Shown piece by piece: positions 22,145 through 35,099 of a stretch of DNA of 64,000 nt. The notes beneath the pieces were generated by a model. It saw only the letters and a program-made list of their open reading frames with translations. It was not told the origin of the DNA and made no database searches. The first letter of the stretch is position 1. Every line of letters begins with the position of its first letter. The position numbers and the translations under genes are program-made. This DNA comes from Liolophura sinensis (taxonomy: Eukaryota > Mollusca > Polyplacophora > Chitonida > Chitonidae), in assembly GCF_032854445.1 (NCBI RefSeq), contig NC_088301.1:11468281-11532280 (forward strand), given 5' to 3'.

Positions 22145-23610
22145 ACATGTATATATACTGAGAAAATGAGAAGGCTAATGTTTTTTTATTCTACATACAT
22201 ACATACATAAATACATGTTTAGATGGCGCATTACTAAATTATATAAGGTATGTTGAACGATGATTGCACTGACTTATATTAAAGGGTATGCAAAGGGAAA
22301 GTGATTACTGTGAGGCTACAGTATTTGTTTGCGAACTACACATGTTCACGAGTACATTATGACAGAAACTGTGACTTACAGTGCAAGTAGAAAAAAATGA
22401 AAAACTAGATAGCTTCACAGCATGTTTCTGCACGCGGATGTTTTTTTTTTTACCAACTTAGGTACTTATGTCAATTTCGCTGGTCTCAGTTACGACTCAC
22501 TTGTATTGAAATCAGAGCTGCATGCCTCGTTGATAAGAATTATATTGTAAATAGAATGCTTATTCCATTAAAGCACGCCTTGACTTGTGAGGCATTTCGT
22601 CGCACTTGTTTTTTCAAAGATAAAATAACCCCATGGATGACTGAAATCGACTAAGAATTCTTTCGCCGTAATGGTGCGCGCCTATCAAAGAGTTACCTGT
22701 AACGCAATTCTTTGGATTTGTACGTAACAATGATGCATGCGATTTTGTATCAAATATCAGTGGATGATGAGTGTTGTGACATCTCTTTATGCAGTATCGA
22801 TCTAAACCGCTACTCCTAATCGTAAAGACGTTCGTCTGTTACACATGACATATGGGAGCTATGGGCTTGCGTTTAAAATCGGTTCCTAATCGGATCAACA
22901 TTAAAGATGTGGTTAGTGATTTTTAAGAACGTTCGCTGGAAGCGTTTTGCCAGACGTTATTGTGCGCTGGATATCTGGATTCAAATCGATACGCTATCTC
23001 CATCCCGAAGACCTTGCTCCTTGACGCTGTAAAACTGTTTCTTCGTTCTATAGCGCTGCCATGTTAAGAACAAGTGGGTCTGTATTACATAAAGCAATTA
23101 TTTCGTAGCGCGGAAAATCTATACTTCACCTCAATGACTGCATGGAATCTGCACTCTTGGTTGTGTAGATTTGGCATGTCGCACTACACACGAGTTTGTT
23201 GAGCTGGAAAGATATTCCTTTTGACATTTGAGAGCGGACAGAAAAACAAAAAGCTGCTCTGTCCAGACGACATCGTTTAAGCAAGCGATGAAAGAAAGGA
23301 TTTCTCGCAGGACTTTCTTCAGTCATGTTTACACTAATCAGAATAATACTGGTATATACCAGATCAATATAGCTATAATATGTAGGAGGAATTATCCACT
23401 ATGGCTGGCTCATATAGTCACTCGTAACTCTTAGAAATAATAAGACTTCACATTATTTGATTTTACCCCAAAACCTCATATATACATTTACTCTATCTGG
23501 GTTGACTACACAAGACGCAATCTATAATTTCTGTTAATCTATTACTTCATATATATTCTCTCACCTGGTATACATCTTTTCACGTTATACGCCATACCTT
23601 TCGTCATACT
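22145..23610. other. AT-rich unique interval
   Basis: A short (CATA)n run at 22190-22212 is the only repeat noticed. No gene supported. Confidence 0.4.
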
Positions 23611-24334
23611 TATCCTGTTTTTTTTCAGCCAGTCGCCTATATTCAGCTGTTTGTAAAGTCTGTGGCTACCAAAATTGCATTTCGTCCGTGATGCGTATAA
23701 CACCACACGCTCTACACATATGATATGATATGTTGTACGTCCATATTACTGCAGGAAACTGCAGTTTTCTTACTTCATAATGTTAAAACTCCATAAGCCT
23801 AGTTTTAACACCAAGAACTCATGACCTCTGGTGACGTCATAATTATTCAAAAACAAGTGACATGCTAGATTATGGGCATGGACAGTAATTTTTTTTTTAC
23901 AATAGCTGCACCAACATGCAGCTAGAACAAATTTCAAACAGCCTCCACTACTGTCTAGCGAATAAACTGCATTGCTTGTTTTCATAACAGAATTTTATAT
24001 ATGGCAGTGTCAGGATCAGGTGGCAGCAGTTTACCCTTCGTGTTCGCCCTTCGTCAGAAACATATTGAACTCCGCGCAATATTCAGCATGCCGCTGTTTT
24101 TTTTTTTTTTTAAATAAGTATGACGTGGCAATAAGTTCTTGCCGTCGAAACTTAGCTCGTGCAGTTTAACATTATGCATTTGAAAAAGCGTTCTTTGGAA
24201 GAATATGAACTTTCAACACATCCATATGTTATTAAAAACGTATGTTATTACACGATTACGGACAGTTTTGGTAGCATATATAACTAATTTTACAGATAGC
24301 TGAATATAGGCGACTGGTTAAAAGAAACACTATA
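23611..24334. mobile_element. Foldback MITE, copy 1
   Basis: Left arm CAGTCGCCTATATTCAGCT at about 23630 is matched by the right arm AGCTGAATATAGGCGACTG ending near 24317. Imperfect complementarity continues inward over about 270 bp per arm, including GGCTACCAAAATT/AGTTTTGGTAGC and a TGACGTCATAATTATT/AAATAAGTATGACGTGGCA pair. Both ends sit at TA, suggesting a TA target duplication as in Tc1/mariner-like elements. No transposase is encoded. Confidence 0.85.
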
Positions 24335-27245
24335 TCGGATATGTTTCCATTTGCCTCATCAACATGTGTATCTCTTTACATGTAAATAACTGACAGTTTG
24401 TCCACGTTTGTCATCCGTGAATGTGACCACGCTGTCATTCATTAGCTACTGCTCAGCTATATCACATCAACATTTTAAGACTTCATGTCTCAATCCTGGA
24501 GCGTTTCTCAGGAACGTGACTTTCTAAGCATTTGTTGACTATTTTTCTTTTGTCATTTTGCTTAAATCAGTTCAATACCGAGACTCAGTCAGCGGTTACG
24601 TGTTCAGCGATCGGGCGCTCATGCACAGTAGAGCGGCAGCCACTGGTTAGATATTACCTCCATGAGCCATTTGACGTCGGGTCATGCGTGAGTGTTCCTT
24701 CCGGTCGATACAGCTGTGTGTTATTTCCACAAAACGCCTCATGCCCGTCTTTGCACATTTTTAATGCATAACCTGGACACGCAGATTTTCTGCATGGGGC
24801 ATGAGTTTATGATTCGTTACTGAATGTCTAGTTTCTAAGTGCATGTCTCTTGCAGTACTGCAAATGTTTCCAAAAATATATTGTAATGTTTAAAATAAAT
24901 CATATTAAAGAATTATTGGTCCATTTTGAAATGAGCTTAAGTTATTACTCTAAACATGTGTAATAGTGTGTATGTGTAACGTTTGTTATGTAAACATGTT
25001 ACATGTTTACCACGGTTAACCAGGTTAATCGGCTTTTTACACCTAATAACACACTCGTGTTTAGTGGACTATTGGACTGTTTTATCCAATAGTAAAAATA
25101 CACCTCCGTAATTGTTATACATAGCCTTTAGGAATAAACACGTGGACTCGTTAATAAACTGTATCAAAATGCTTATTAACCAAACACTTACTTTTAGTGT
25201 GTATGATTGAGTGGACAATATAGTGTGGGATATAGTTACGCGAAATGTTACCGTAAACCTTTTCTGTAGGGGAGACAAACAAAGCAAATCAAAAGAGTTA
25301 AGTTTTCCTGACAATGGCGAATGTTTGTCTTAATCCCATAAAAATGTCCCGTGGAGTGTGCTTTTCATGCTTGGTCTCGCTGTAAACATTTGTTTATCTT
25401 CTCTATACCGTTTTCAGATATGCTTTATTGATCATGATGACGCCTTCCCACAATGACTTAATGAAGCTCATCTGTGACATACATATGAAAAATATGTAAT
25501 CCATCGCTCCAAAGAAACAGATACTGATGAAGCCACATCAACAGAAGAGGCCGAAATATTTGCTGAACTAAGCCACATGTGTCCCCCTCAGTTTTCCCTT
25601 GTTTTGACGCCGAAGACAGCAGTCATGACACTCCATCCAGTTACAATATACTTACTCAACCAGTCAGGTTTAAGTCTTTAGTATGACACGACCAAGGTTT
25701 GATCCAAGGCCTCCTGACACTGAGCAGACGATTTAACTACTGGGCCACAAAAGTGGTCTCTTATGGTATATTAATACATATGTATGGTGTATCTATCATT
25801 AGGCGGTTCGAACCAAAGTGTATCGGTTGTCCACATTCTCTGTTAGCTTGACACGATATGGCTGAAATGCTGTCAGTGTGGCGTTAATACCTAGTCGTTA
25901 ATTCATTCAATGTTAACAATGCTGCTCACAAGCAAAGGATTATCTCCCAATAGTTTTCGTAATTACAATGGAAGGCATTCGATAAAAATCCGCGGGATTG
26001 ATTATTCCTTCAGAAGCGTAGTTTAGTTCCACCATTAGCGGATAAACCAAATACTGCGCGGTCTACACACAAATACTGCAAACCACACATCGAGTTAAAA
26101 TGTAATTAGCTGGTGTGATTAATGGGTTCACAAGTGTAACATGTCCGTCAGATTAGGCTGCTGGAGTTAAAAATGCAGATTTGATAGTGCTAGAAATGCG
26201 CCTAGAGAAAAGAAAGACGTATTGATGATAGTGGATTTTTATTTAGAGTGTTGGACATTGATGAATTCGTTCTGAACCCTATACAGTTACTCCTAAATAT
26301 GAAGGATCAACTGTTATTGACCTTTCTGTAAGAAACTGTAAATGTACACAGCAGAAATTGCTATAATCTAACGCCCGGACGTATCGCTGGCGTCATATCT
26401 GCCGTGAAAGGTTGATTTGTTCATCATCTCGAAGCCAGAGGGTGAGAATATGGTGTTAATATGGAAATAGATAATACCGTGAAAATATTTCCAAACAGTC
26501 ATTACAAGCGCTGTTCTGGAAATGGACTCGGATGGCCTTGTCTGTCTATAGGCCAGAGACAAACAATGCCATTGTCTTTTAAGTACTCCATCTTGTCATG
26601 CGAAACAGATAAAGACAGAGCTTCATGATTTCATTAAACTTTCCCTTCCATTTTTACCGTCACTTTTTGTGGACTAAATTAAAAAAATGGTAAATGTGTT
26701 TTGCTAAATTTGCCACTGAAACTTGATCAAAACGTCATGGATGCTTATCGGATCAGTGAAAAATTACTGTGTTAAATGGAAACCAAACAGAGAGGTGGTG
26801 GTAAGCGCGATGAGTGAAAGTGCGCAAACAGAGAGAATAAGACAGGAGCAGCGACGACAGTGTGATGGTTGGCAAAAGATCACATGCATGTAACCAGTGA
26901 AATCCTATATTTTGTCAGTTTTGTTTATGCCCATGATGTATATGATCTTACGAGGTATGTATTTCCGTGAAGTATACCCGAGAAATTAACAAGCTGCCAG
27001 GTATTGCCCCTGTAACACATAGGGAGGCATTGGACACCATGTAAGATAATATGTGAGCCTCACATTAATCACGTGTTACTCATGTTTCGGGCATTTTTCT
27101 GCTGAAGTGGCAGTGACGATAAAACACTGGGAGAAAAAAACTGCTCTAACGGTGTAGCTGATCACAAATTTCCTCTACCTGTTCGCTGGTCGCCCACTAG
27201 ACGTCATGCCCAACCGCCCACGTTAGTGGACAGATTTCTTATTGG
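24335..27245. other. Mostly unique interval with a tRNA-like fragment
   Basis: The minus strand at about 25685-25760 reads GTGGCCCAGTAGTTAAATCG then GGATCAAACCTTGG, which resembles the A- and B-box spacing of a tRNA-derived SINE head; no body is recognised. The rest has no supported feature. Confidence 0.35.
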
Positions 27246-27247
27246 AT

Positions 27248-27605
27248 GACAGGCCTAGATAGCACAGCTGGTAGAACGTCCGCTTCGGGAGCGGTAGATC
27301 CAGGGTCAACCCTGGGTCGAGTCCTTAAAAGAGAAAGTTGTAACTTCCCCGTTTGGCGTTCAGCATGAAGGGGATAGTGCAACGATTGGTTGACCCGTAT
27401 TAGCATAATTGCTCGGGCGGTGCAGCTTACTTGCCTTCGGTAAGTCGTCTCAGTGAAGCAGCACTAGATAAAAGAACGATGGAAATCCGTCCTGCGACAA
27501 GGAGGCACATTACATGCACTCTGATGATTACTTCATCGTCATATGACTGAAAAATGGTTAAGTACGACGTTAAACCCCAAACACTCACTCACTCACTCAC
27601 TCACT
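27248..27605 (+). mobile_element. tRNA-derived SINE family 2, full length
   Basis: The head (about 27248-27325) is strongly tRNA-like: GATAGCACAGCTGGTAGAAC, CGCTTCGGGAGCG anticodon arm (CGG, Pro-like) and a GGGTCAACCC T-arm. The body reads AAGAGAAAGTTGTAACTTCC, AGTGAAGCAGCACTAGATAA and GAAATCCGTCCTGCGACAAG. The 3' end is ATATGACTGAAAAATGG, ACGACGTTAAACCCCAAAC and a (CACT)n tail. The inverted copy at 30602-30967 confirms boundaries. Confidence 0.92.
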
Positions 27606-27609
27606 ATTA

Positions 27610-30125
27610 TTCAGATGTTATTTAAAAAGTATATTTTTACATTCTCTGCGAACGAGCAAAAACATCTATCAATTGAACAGGAAAATCTGGTGGTTATGTA
27701 TAACAAAATCTTGTAAACCTGTAAAGAAGTTTTGGTTTCACGATACTCAAGTCATTCACATCTACTAAGCACGGAAATTGAATGGGCATTCCAGTGATGA
27801 ATCACAGTTGAAAAAGATTCAGGGAGTCTTAATCAGACTTAATCAGGATCATGCAAATTAAAACAAACGCGCAGTGATGTTAATTGCAAGTTTTTAGACG
27901 TCGCTGACCAGGAATTACTTGAAGCACTGTATTGTCCTTATATTTAATAAGCAATATGAAAACATTGCAAACGGACCAGACCTCTGAAGCCGTTTTAGAA
28001 ATGGTAATGCATATAACCATCTATAGCTGTGGTGTTTTCGTTTTGGAGTCTAGCCCTATCTGTATACAGCGTTGCTGAGTTTAACACCGTGTGGCATTGT
28101 CAAACTCTTAATAGTCGTTGTTCTTAACGCCGTAAACGGTAATAACCAGCCTCCATAATAATCTTTCAGAGTTTGATTCATTTTATTGTGATGTTTATTT
28201 TGTGGTTTTATCTGTTTGATGGCATTTTACTCTGTTAAAACATATTCCAGATTATTTGACTGTGGTTTTTTTTTGAGCGACAAAATCCACCTCTTGTGAT
28301 GATTAGCATTATTGAAATTTAACTTCACAATCACCTTATTCAACGTTATTGTAAATCTGACAACCGTCGATGACAGTATAATCAGTCCAGACACTAACTG
28401 GCAAAATTCTAACCTTATGGGCTTTCACACATGTATATCACACAGTTGCCGTGAGATTATAAAACAAGATAAGTTTATCACCAACTTCCGTAAGGTTGAT
28501 TCGAGCACTGCCCTGTTATTGGCTCAGTGTTCCTCAATAGCAGACCAGTGTTCTTCTCTCTGTTTATAGTTTGCTTGATGCTCCTTGACAATTACAGGGC
28601 CATGTGCCCCTTGAAACCTGCGACGCTGAGGTAAGTCAGTATTTGGCTTTCCACGTAGACGAGCGTTCGGGTCTGTACTACACGAATTCGTTATCTCGTT
28701 GTTGTAGGCGGCTGGTCTTTGTAGAAGCTGCATGTCCTCTCTGTCATCGACCGGTGTCGTCGCCTGAGAGCCGCTGTTTGCTCAATTCTCATCTCACCAC
28801 CGCCAAGTCTTTGGGAAGAAGCAAAATTGCCATATGTGAATTTCACAGCGGAATCACGGCACTGCCAATTCCTTCCGAGGCAATTCAGTAGGTCTTGAGC
28901 ACCGACCCGAGTACAAGAGATTTCCATTAGACAACCGTTCTTAGACAGCTACAAAACAAGATACTTGTCCAAACACATGGACAAGAGGTCGGACAAATCT
29001 GTGCCTATCGGCCACAACTTCACAACGGCTTCATCAATGCGTCAATGATTTCCTACAAGGTAATTTTGGCAGAGCTTTTCTGTGTTCGGTTTAAATCCAA
29101 ATCCAGTTTTTATTCATAACTTTAGCTCCTACTAAACATCTACTTTCGTGGGTCTTAAATCGGACTTTTAAGCGTGGATGTCGCGGTTTTGTTGAGACGC
29201 CGTTTTCCTTGGACGTAATTAAGGCTACAGTGAACTTCGAGTAGATTCTGAATTCATCTGCAACGGGGAACCCGTCATAGGGGAAATCCACGAGGAAGCT
29301 TAGCAACAACCAAATTTTTCCCATCTTTATACAGGGAGCAACATCATTTCCTTAAAATGTCACATAAGTGATTCTTCAGCGAATTCACAGAGCCACTAAT
29401 CTATCTTTTAAGCCATCACTCACAAAGTGAAGTGTACTTAATGGTGGGGAACAAAGAAACTGCTTTTGTTTTTGTTGTTGAATTTATTCGCCCCACCGCT
29501 GTCACTTTTGACGCCATTAAGGCGGATGAGAAAGGATATAAAGTCATTGGAATAATTGTTTGAACGTCGCTCGGGGTAGCTTGTCGAATGAGCGAGGCTT
29601 CCACTAAATGTATCGATTGCTTTACCCAATAAACAGGAAAGGCTTGTGATCTGGTCGAGACACCTGTTCACTCCCTTCCGAATATTTCTCATTCCGCCAT
29701 TGACCACCTGTCCCATTAGGCAATTTGCTGTGCACACGCTGACAATCCGGTTCTAAGCGACGTTTGGGTTGATTTGAATTGCGGTGTAGAATCACATACA
29801 TGTTCTAGATAATAAAACCTGATGGCATTTATTGTCCCAAGATTAAAGGATCACAGAGGCCTAACAAGCGGGACAAAACAGCCACTTTCAATTGAGGAAA
29901 CGGATACAAATACCTAATTTTTTCAGCTAATAGAAATGGACCTGTGTAAAGAAAAAATTCATTTGATAAGAACAAAAAATGACACAAACAAACCAGAGAC
30001 AAACAGGACCACTTTCTTAAAAGGAAATTTTATTCAGAGGAATCATAAGCGCAATTTGTCCAAATGCTTGCAAACATTAAATGTTAAAAATGAATTCCCA
30101 TCGTTATAAAAATATGACACATTCA
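27610..30125. other. Gene-free interval
   Basis: No supported gene. Several 70-99 codon open frames near 28.3-28.9 and 29.1-29.7 kb on both strands have no recognisable domain or splice context. Confidence 0.4.
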
Positions 30126-30134
30126 CGTGTAAAG

Positions 30135-30200
30135 TTCACTGCTGTCAAGAGAAATATTCGTGAGTACGTCGTTTAAACCGTAATCAATGAAATAAATCCG
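30135..30200 (+). mobile_element. V-type SINE 3' fragment
   Basis: AGAAATATTCGTGAGTACGT and CGTTTAAACCGTAATCAATG followed by AAATAAAT match the conserved 3' end. Confidence 0.6.
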
Positions 30201-30214
30201 TCTACATTTAATTC

Positions 30215-30318
30215 TTTAATATTTGACTTATACAACATCGGCCAGCATTATGGTTAGAGGCTTCTGGGTTTGCGCCGCGCTGACACGACAAGCACCTCGG
30301 CCACGAAGGCCCCAAATA
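30215..30318 (-). mobile_element. V-type SINE fragment with head and core end
   Basis: On the minus strand: GGGGCCTTCGTGGCCGAGGT, then a deletion joins the head to CATAATGCTGGCCGATGTTG and TATAAGTCAAATA. Confidence 0.75.
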
Positions 30319-30601
30319 GGTCGATATCACACAATAGCCAGATTGCGTGGTATAGTCCCTGCTGATCGAACCACCGCTTAACGTACAATAGTCCTTTGAA
30401 CTGACCGATTTTTGCTTAACACCGTACTTTTCGATGTTTGTAAGATTTATGGGTGCAGGAAACTGGAGTGCCTCGGGGTTATGTGCTTGCTTATGTGTGA
30501 CTTAAGATATCCAAACCATATTGCTGAGAGACAAAAGGTCTTCAACTAAAGTTAGACTGCGCAAGGAGCGCCCTCATATTGTCACTAAAGCTCAAAGACC
30601 A

Positions 30602-30967
30602 TTGAGTGAGTGCATCGGTGAGTGAGTGCTTAGGGTTTAACGTCGCACTTGACAATTGTTCAGTCATTTGACGACGAAGGAGTCCTTAGATTGCATGTAA
30701 TGTGTCTCCTTGTTTCAGGAGAGATTTCCATCGTTTTTTATCTAGTGCTGCTTCACTGAGACCACTTACCTAAGACAAATAAGCAGCCCCACCTGAGCAA
30801 TTATACTGATAGGGGTCAACCAGTCGTTGCACTATCCCTTTAATGCTGAGCGCTAAACGATGAAGCTACAACTTTCTCTTTAAAGGCCTTAGGTGCCATC
30901 CGACCCAGGATTGACGCTGGATCTACCGCCCCCGAAGCGGAAGCTCTACCAACTGAGCTATCGGGGC
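30602..30967 (-). mobile_element. tRNA-derived SINE family 2, full length, inverted
   Basis: On the minus strand the head starts near AGCCCCGATAGCTCAGTTGG and includes CGCTTCGGGGGCG. The body and tail match 27248-27605 throughout, ending in a (CACT)n-like tail at about 30602. The two copies are about 3.0 kb apart, tails facing each other. Confidence 0.92.
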
Positions 30968-30999
30968 TGGTAGGATCCCTGAGGGTGCAAGAATGTACA

Positions 31000-31085
31000 A
31001 AGACCCATTCCATGGACAGGATTCAACCCCCATCTCGGTACCAAGAGTCACGCACCTTATTCACTGAACTACACCCCGCTGGTTG
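31000..31085 (-). mobile_element. tRNA-like sequence, probable SINE head
   Basis: The minus strand reads CCAGCGGGGTGTAGTTCAGT then GTACCGAGATGGGGGTTGAA TCCTG. A-box and B-box spacing is tRNA-like, but an acceptor stem is not convincingly paired. It lies next to the family 2 SINE. Confidence 0.45.
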
Positions 31086-31089
31086 GTCC

Positions 31090-32465
31090 TTTGGTTATAA
31101 TCATGTCAGAAATATTATGAAAACGAATATAATTTATCTAGTTTGACGTAAGTTTAGACTTATTAGCCATCTGGCAAGTGAAAAGGCGAAGACACTCAGA
31201 TTAGATGAAGCTCAACGCCCATGCTTTTCGCTTTGGCAGTAGATTTTGGTTTGCTTTCTGATAAACTCGTTAGTAGCTGCCAAATCTTTACCACGATAGA
31301 TTCGATGAGAGAAGTAACCTAAAACACCCTAGAAAACATCTTACATTCTTATGGTCTCTACACAAGCATCTGAAAGTTATAGTCTCCTGTGAAGACGTCA
31401 TGTTTGATGCCTAAAGTGAAGACATTCTTTGTAAAGGATATTGTAATAGCCTATATATAAGCAGTCTGACATTAAATCTCATTTTGTCAGGTGCAAACTA
31501 AGTGACAAACTGCACATGTCAATAACATAGGGAATCTTTAAAACACTTGTTAGATTGACTAGGTTTGTGAAAATTGTCAGCCATGCCCCAAAAATTTACT
31601 TGCACGTCCGCTGTATAGACATTTAGGAGCAGACGTAGTATAGACTGTAAAGAACTTCACTTGACTTCCTTTACTTATTTGCTACTGGATGGGCCATTGA
31701 GAGCCTTGGTAGTGTAACCTTTCATGGAAAACAATTTCTGCTTGTCTGATAGATCCTGGGGGAGTCTTGGTAAACTCGTCCCCCACGCTGGGATCTTCCT
31801 CGGCCATATCAATACACACACGACACCGGACTCTGTAGGCGTAGCTTAAATCCAGGTCTAGTAATCAATCTCCTAGGAATACTTAGTTAAACGCTTTTCG
31901 TATGTTAGCGATTTTGACGTCTAATTAATTTCTTGCCCAGGATGTTTTAGGAAAATGCCAAATGGTAATGTTTTCTTTTATTTATCTTTTCCTGATAAAG
32001 ACAAGAAATCCAAAACTTAGATGCATAGATCCATTGCTTACTGAAAAAAACCAGTGGTGTAGTTGTGTAACCTCTTGAATACACACAATGGCATTTTCCA
32101 TTACATCAAGTGTACGTGTAAGCGGTATACAAGAGCAGGTGCACGCGTGCTGTATAGGCATATGTATCCGAAAGAGTTACGTGTCAAGCAAGATCTATGT
32201 CCATTCAACGTCAAACAAATGATTTGGCATGTTTAACCATTTTCGTACCTATATGTGGGAAACGCTAATTTTAATTTTTATTACAACGTGTGCTTCACCT
32301 CTGATACTCGATAATTCATAACAGAAACAGTTGCTATTAAGAGTATTTACACCAAGAAAGAAACAAGAAGGTAGGTTGCTCTTCAGTGTTTGAGTCTTCA
32401 GCAGAGTTCCGGTCTCTAGTAAATAGCATTGCCATATCATTTTTTTTTTGTGGTGTGAGCTATTT
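31090..32465. other. Gene-free interval
   Basis: No coding, RNA or tandem-repeat signal was recognised. Confidence 0.4.
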
Positions 32466-32472
32466 AGAAGTT

Positions 32473-32565
32473 GTTAATCGCGTGAAACTTTGTTTTTAAT
32501 CGCCAGGAACTTTGTTGTTAATCGCCTGGAACTTTGTTGTTAATCGCCTGGAACTTTATAACTTT
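32473..32565 (+). repeat. 22-bp minisatellite, about 4 units
   Basis: GTTGTTAATCGCCTGGAACT TT repeats; the first unit is diverged (ATCGCGTGAAACTTTG). Confidence 0.9.
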
Positions 32566-32754
32566 ATTCCATCTTGCTCTCGTTGTGAGCGCTGCGAACA
32601 ACTCCAATAGTTCATCATGCCAAAAAAATTAGGCAGTTTTTACAGCGTACGTTATATGTATATAATTGGCTTAAATAGAAGAAGGCATTGTATTTCAATT
32701 CTAGCCCAGATCCCTATACCATAACCAATAGATAATAAATCTCGAGCTCAGGAA

Positions 32755-32815
32755 TGTACTCAAGAATATTTCATACGGCGGCGGCCAGCATTACGAGAGG
32801 ATGAACTTGCAGGCT
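32755..32815 (-). mobile_element. V-type SINE fragment
   Basis: TGTACTCAAGAATATTTCAT and ACGGCGGCGGCCAGCATTAC are the reverse complement of the V-SINE 3' end and core. Confidence 0.7.
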
Positions 32816-32889
32816 ACATATATTAAAAAAGTGTAAGTGATATTCTATAAAAATGAGCTAAAGCTATTCATATTCAATGTTTTTATTAG

Positions 32890-33046
32890 ATACTCATACT
32901 GGCTTCCTCTCCGGCTGCACGTGGAAAGGTACCCAAGGTGGTCGTGGGAGCCCGGTTTCCTTCCACCATAATGCTGGCTGGCGTCGTATAAGTGAAATAC
33001 ATCTTAAAACACCGATCAAATAATTAATTAAATAAATAAATAACTT
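32890..33046 (+). mobile_element. V-type SINE, head-truncated
   Basis: ACTGGCTTCCTCTCCGGCTG, CACGTGGAAAGG, GGTCGTGGGAGCCCGG, CCACCATAATGCTGGCTGGC, GTCGTATAAGTGAAATACAT and an AAATAAAT tail. Confidence 0.85.
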
Positions 33047-33234
33047 TTATTGATATAAGGACAAGTTTTACTCGTGGTTTAATCGGTCAAATGTATGGAA
33101 ATTTGGGCATATGTTTGAGTACAAAGCCAGATCCACGCGTATGTTGCAAAACACCGCTCGGTATTAGTGTGTTTTTCTATTGTCATGTGAAATGAACTAT
33201 TCTCCATTTTTCATAATTTCATTCCAAGTTAAAA

Positions 33235-34235
33235 AGCATAGTGTGACTGGGTGCATGGGACGGCGTGTGTACTGTATTTGGCATGGAGTTCCAGTCACGA
33301 ATTGGTCAATTTGGCTCTCAGTTTGAGGGTAACGGTATGGTGTGACTGGGTGGGGCGTTGGTATTGGGTTCCAGACACGAATTGGACAACTTGGCTCTCA
33401 GTGTGAGGGTAACGGTATAGTATGACTGGGTGGGGCATCGTGTGTCCTGTATTTAGCATGGCGTTACAGTGGAGCAGCATGGCTGTCAGCATGAGGGTAC
33501 CGGTATAGTATGGCTGGATGCGGCTTCGCGTGTGCTGTATTTGGCATGCCATTCCAGTTAGTCAGCTTGCTGTCAATATGAGGATATCGTCATGGTTTGG
33601 CAACTTGCCTCTCAGTGTGCGGGTAACGGTGACTGGGTGGGGCATCGTGTGTCCTATAATTAGCATTAGCAATTTCCAGTCACAAATTGGTCAAATTGGC
33701 TCTCAGGGTGCGGGTAACGGTATAGTGGCATGGCGTTACAGTGGAGCAGCATGGCTGTCAGCAGGAGGGTACCCATATAGTATGACTGGATTGGGCGTCG
33801 TGTGTGCTGTTTTCGGCATGGCGTTCCAGTGGGTGATCTTGGCTCTCAGTATGAGGGTATATGTATAGTATGACTGGGTGAGACGTCATGTGTGCTGTAT
33901 TTGGATTGGTGTTCCAGTGGGTGATCTTAGCTATCAGTATGAGGGTATATGTAAGTATAGTATGACTGGGTGAGACGTCATGTGTACTGTATTTGGCATG
34001 GTGTTCCAGTGGGTCAGTTTAGCTCTCGGTGTGAGAGTATCAGCATGATATGACTGGGCAGGTCTTTGTATCAGCTTGTGTCTCAGTATGAGGGCATGGG
34101 TATTGCATAACTGGGTGGGACGGAATTTGTGCTGTATTTGGCATGGTGTTCCAGTGGGTCAGTTTAGTTCTCGGTGTGAGAGTATCAGCATGGTATGACT
34201 GGGCAGGTCTTTGTGTCTGATGCATTTGGCATGGG
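33235..34235 (+). repeat. Minisatellite, unit about 88 bp, about 11 copies
   Basis: Units carry GTATGACTGGGTG, GTGTGCTGTATTTGGCATGG, GTTCCAGTGGGTCAG and TTGGCTCTCAGTATGAGGGT. The TGACTGG landmark occurs at 33783, 33871, 33963 and 34051, so spacing is 88-92 bp, with a 56-bp deleted unit near 34051-34107. Short open frames here follow the repeat. Confidence 0.92.
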
Positions 34236-34239
34236 GTTT

Positions 34240-35095
34240 CAATCCAGTGCTAAAACATGCCAACCAATTACCGGCTTGCATAAGGAAACACCATCGTGAT
34301 TTGACAGGTAGAAACAGCCATCCAAACAAAGTGCAAATGCAGACGAGTTCCATTGCTCTCATTAGCCAAACACTGGGGTTGATTGTAAGAAAGCTGACTT
34401 TTTCCTCGTAAGTTAGTTGAGTGTCAAGAGAATTTCCTTCAAGGAATTACTGAGAAACTGGCTGGCAGACAGACAGGTTTACAATTGCACAACTGTGCAT
34501 CTGAAGCTAATTCTCCGGCCTCTAAAGAATAGCCATTTCCGTGTTGATTTCAAAGTACTGAGCAGGTCGCCATTTTGGTTTAATTCACAAGGCATAGGGA
34601 GAGGAAAAAGACAAGAAGAGCAATAAGACCAATAAGTAGGATGTGCTGCATTAAAGCGATTGTTTTAATCTGTATTTCAATTGCCCTTACTAACCACACC
34701 ATTTTAGCCTGTACGCTTCAGTGCTCCGCCTCTATCTCTCAGCAGAGGTAATAAAGCGTGCGGGTTGGCACGCTGTGGAGAGAAAGCAGGATTAATTCAG
34801 TTCATGGACAAGTCAAGCAAGGGCAATTTATCTGTGAAGATATGTGTAAGAGGGTTCTCTATAACATCTGGAGATTGTATTTTTACATCACCCGTTATCA
34901 TTTGGCTGCCTTCCTCGATGGTAAAAGCCTTACTGACACAACCACATATTGAGGCTAACCATTCATGACGAAGTGAAAAAAAAACGATCAGGTAGAGCGT
35001 ATCTGGAGACGTTTTGTGAAATGATTCCTAGGAATAATATCCTCCCGATGTCATTTTGGCGTAAGCGACCGTGTTAGTATCTGTGACTGTGATTA
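34240..35095. other. Spacer without supported features
   Basis: Short open frames of 60-70 codons only; none recognised. Confidence 0.4.
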
Positions 35096-35099
35096 GTAT

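Noticed and set aside
27248-27325. Functional tRNA-Pro gene
   Set aside because: The acceptor stem and T-arm are imperfect and the sequence continues directly into a SINE body that is repeated at 30.6 kb.
28604-28891. 95-codon frame with several Cys as a zinc-binding protein
   Set aside because: Cys spacing fits no known finger pattern and the opposite strand is equally open.
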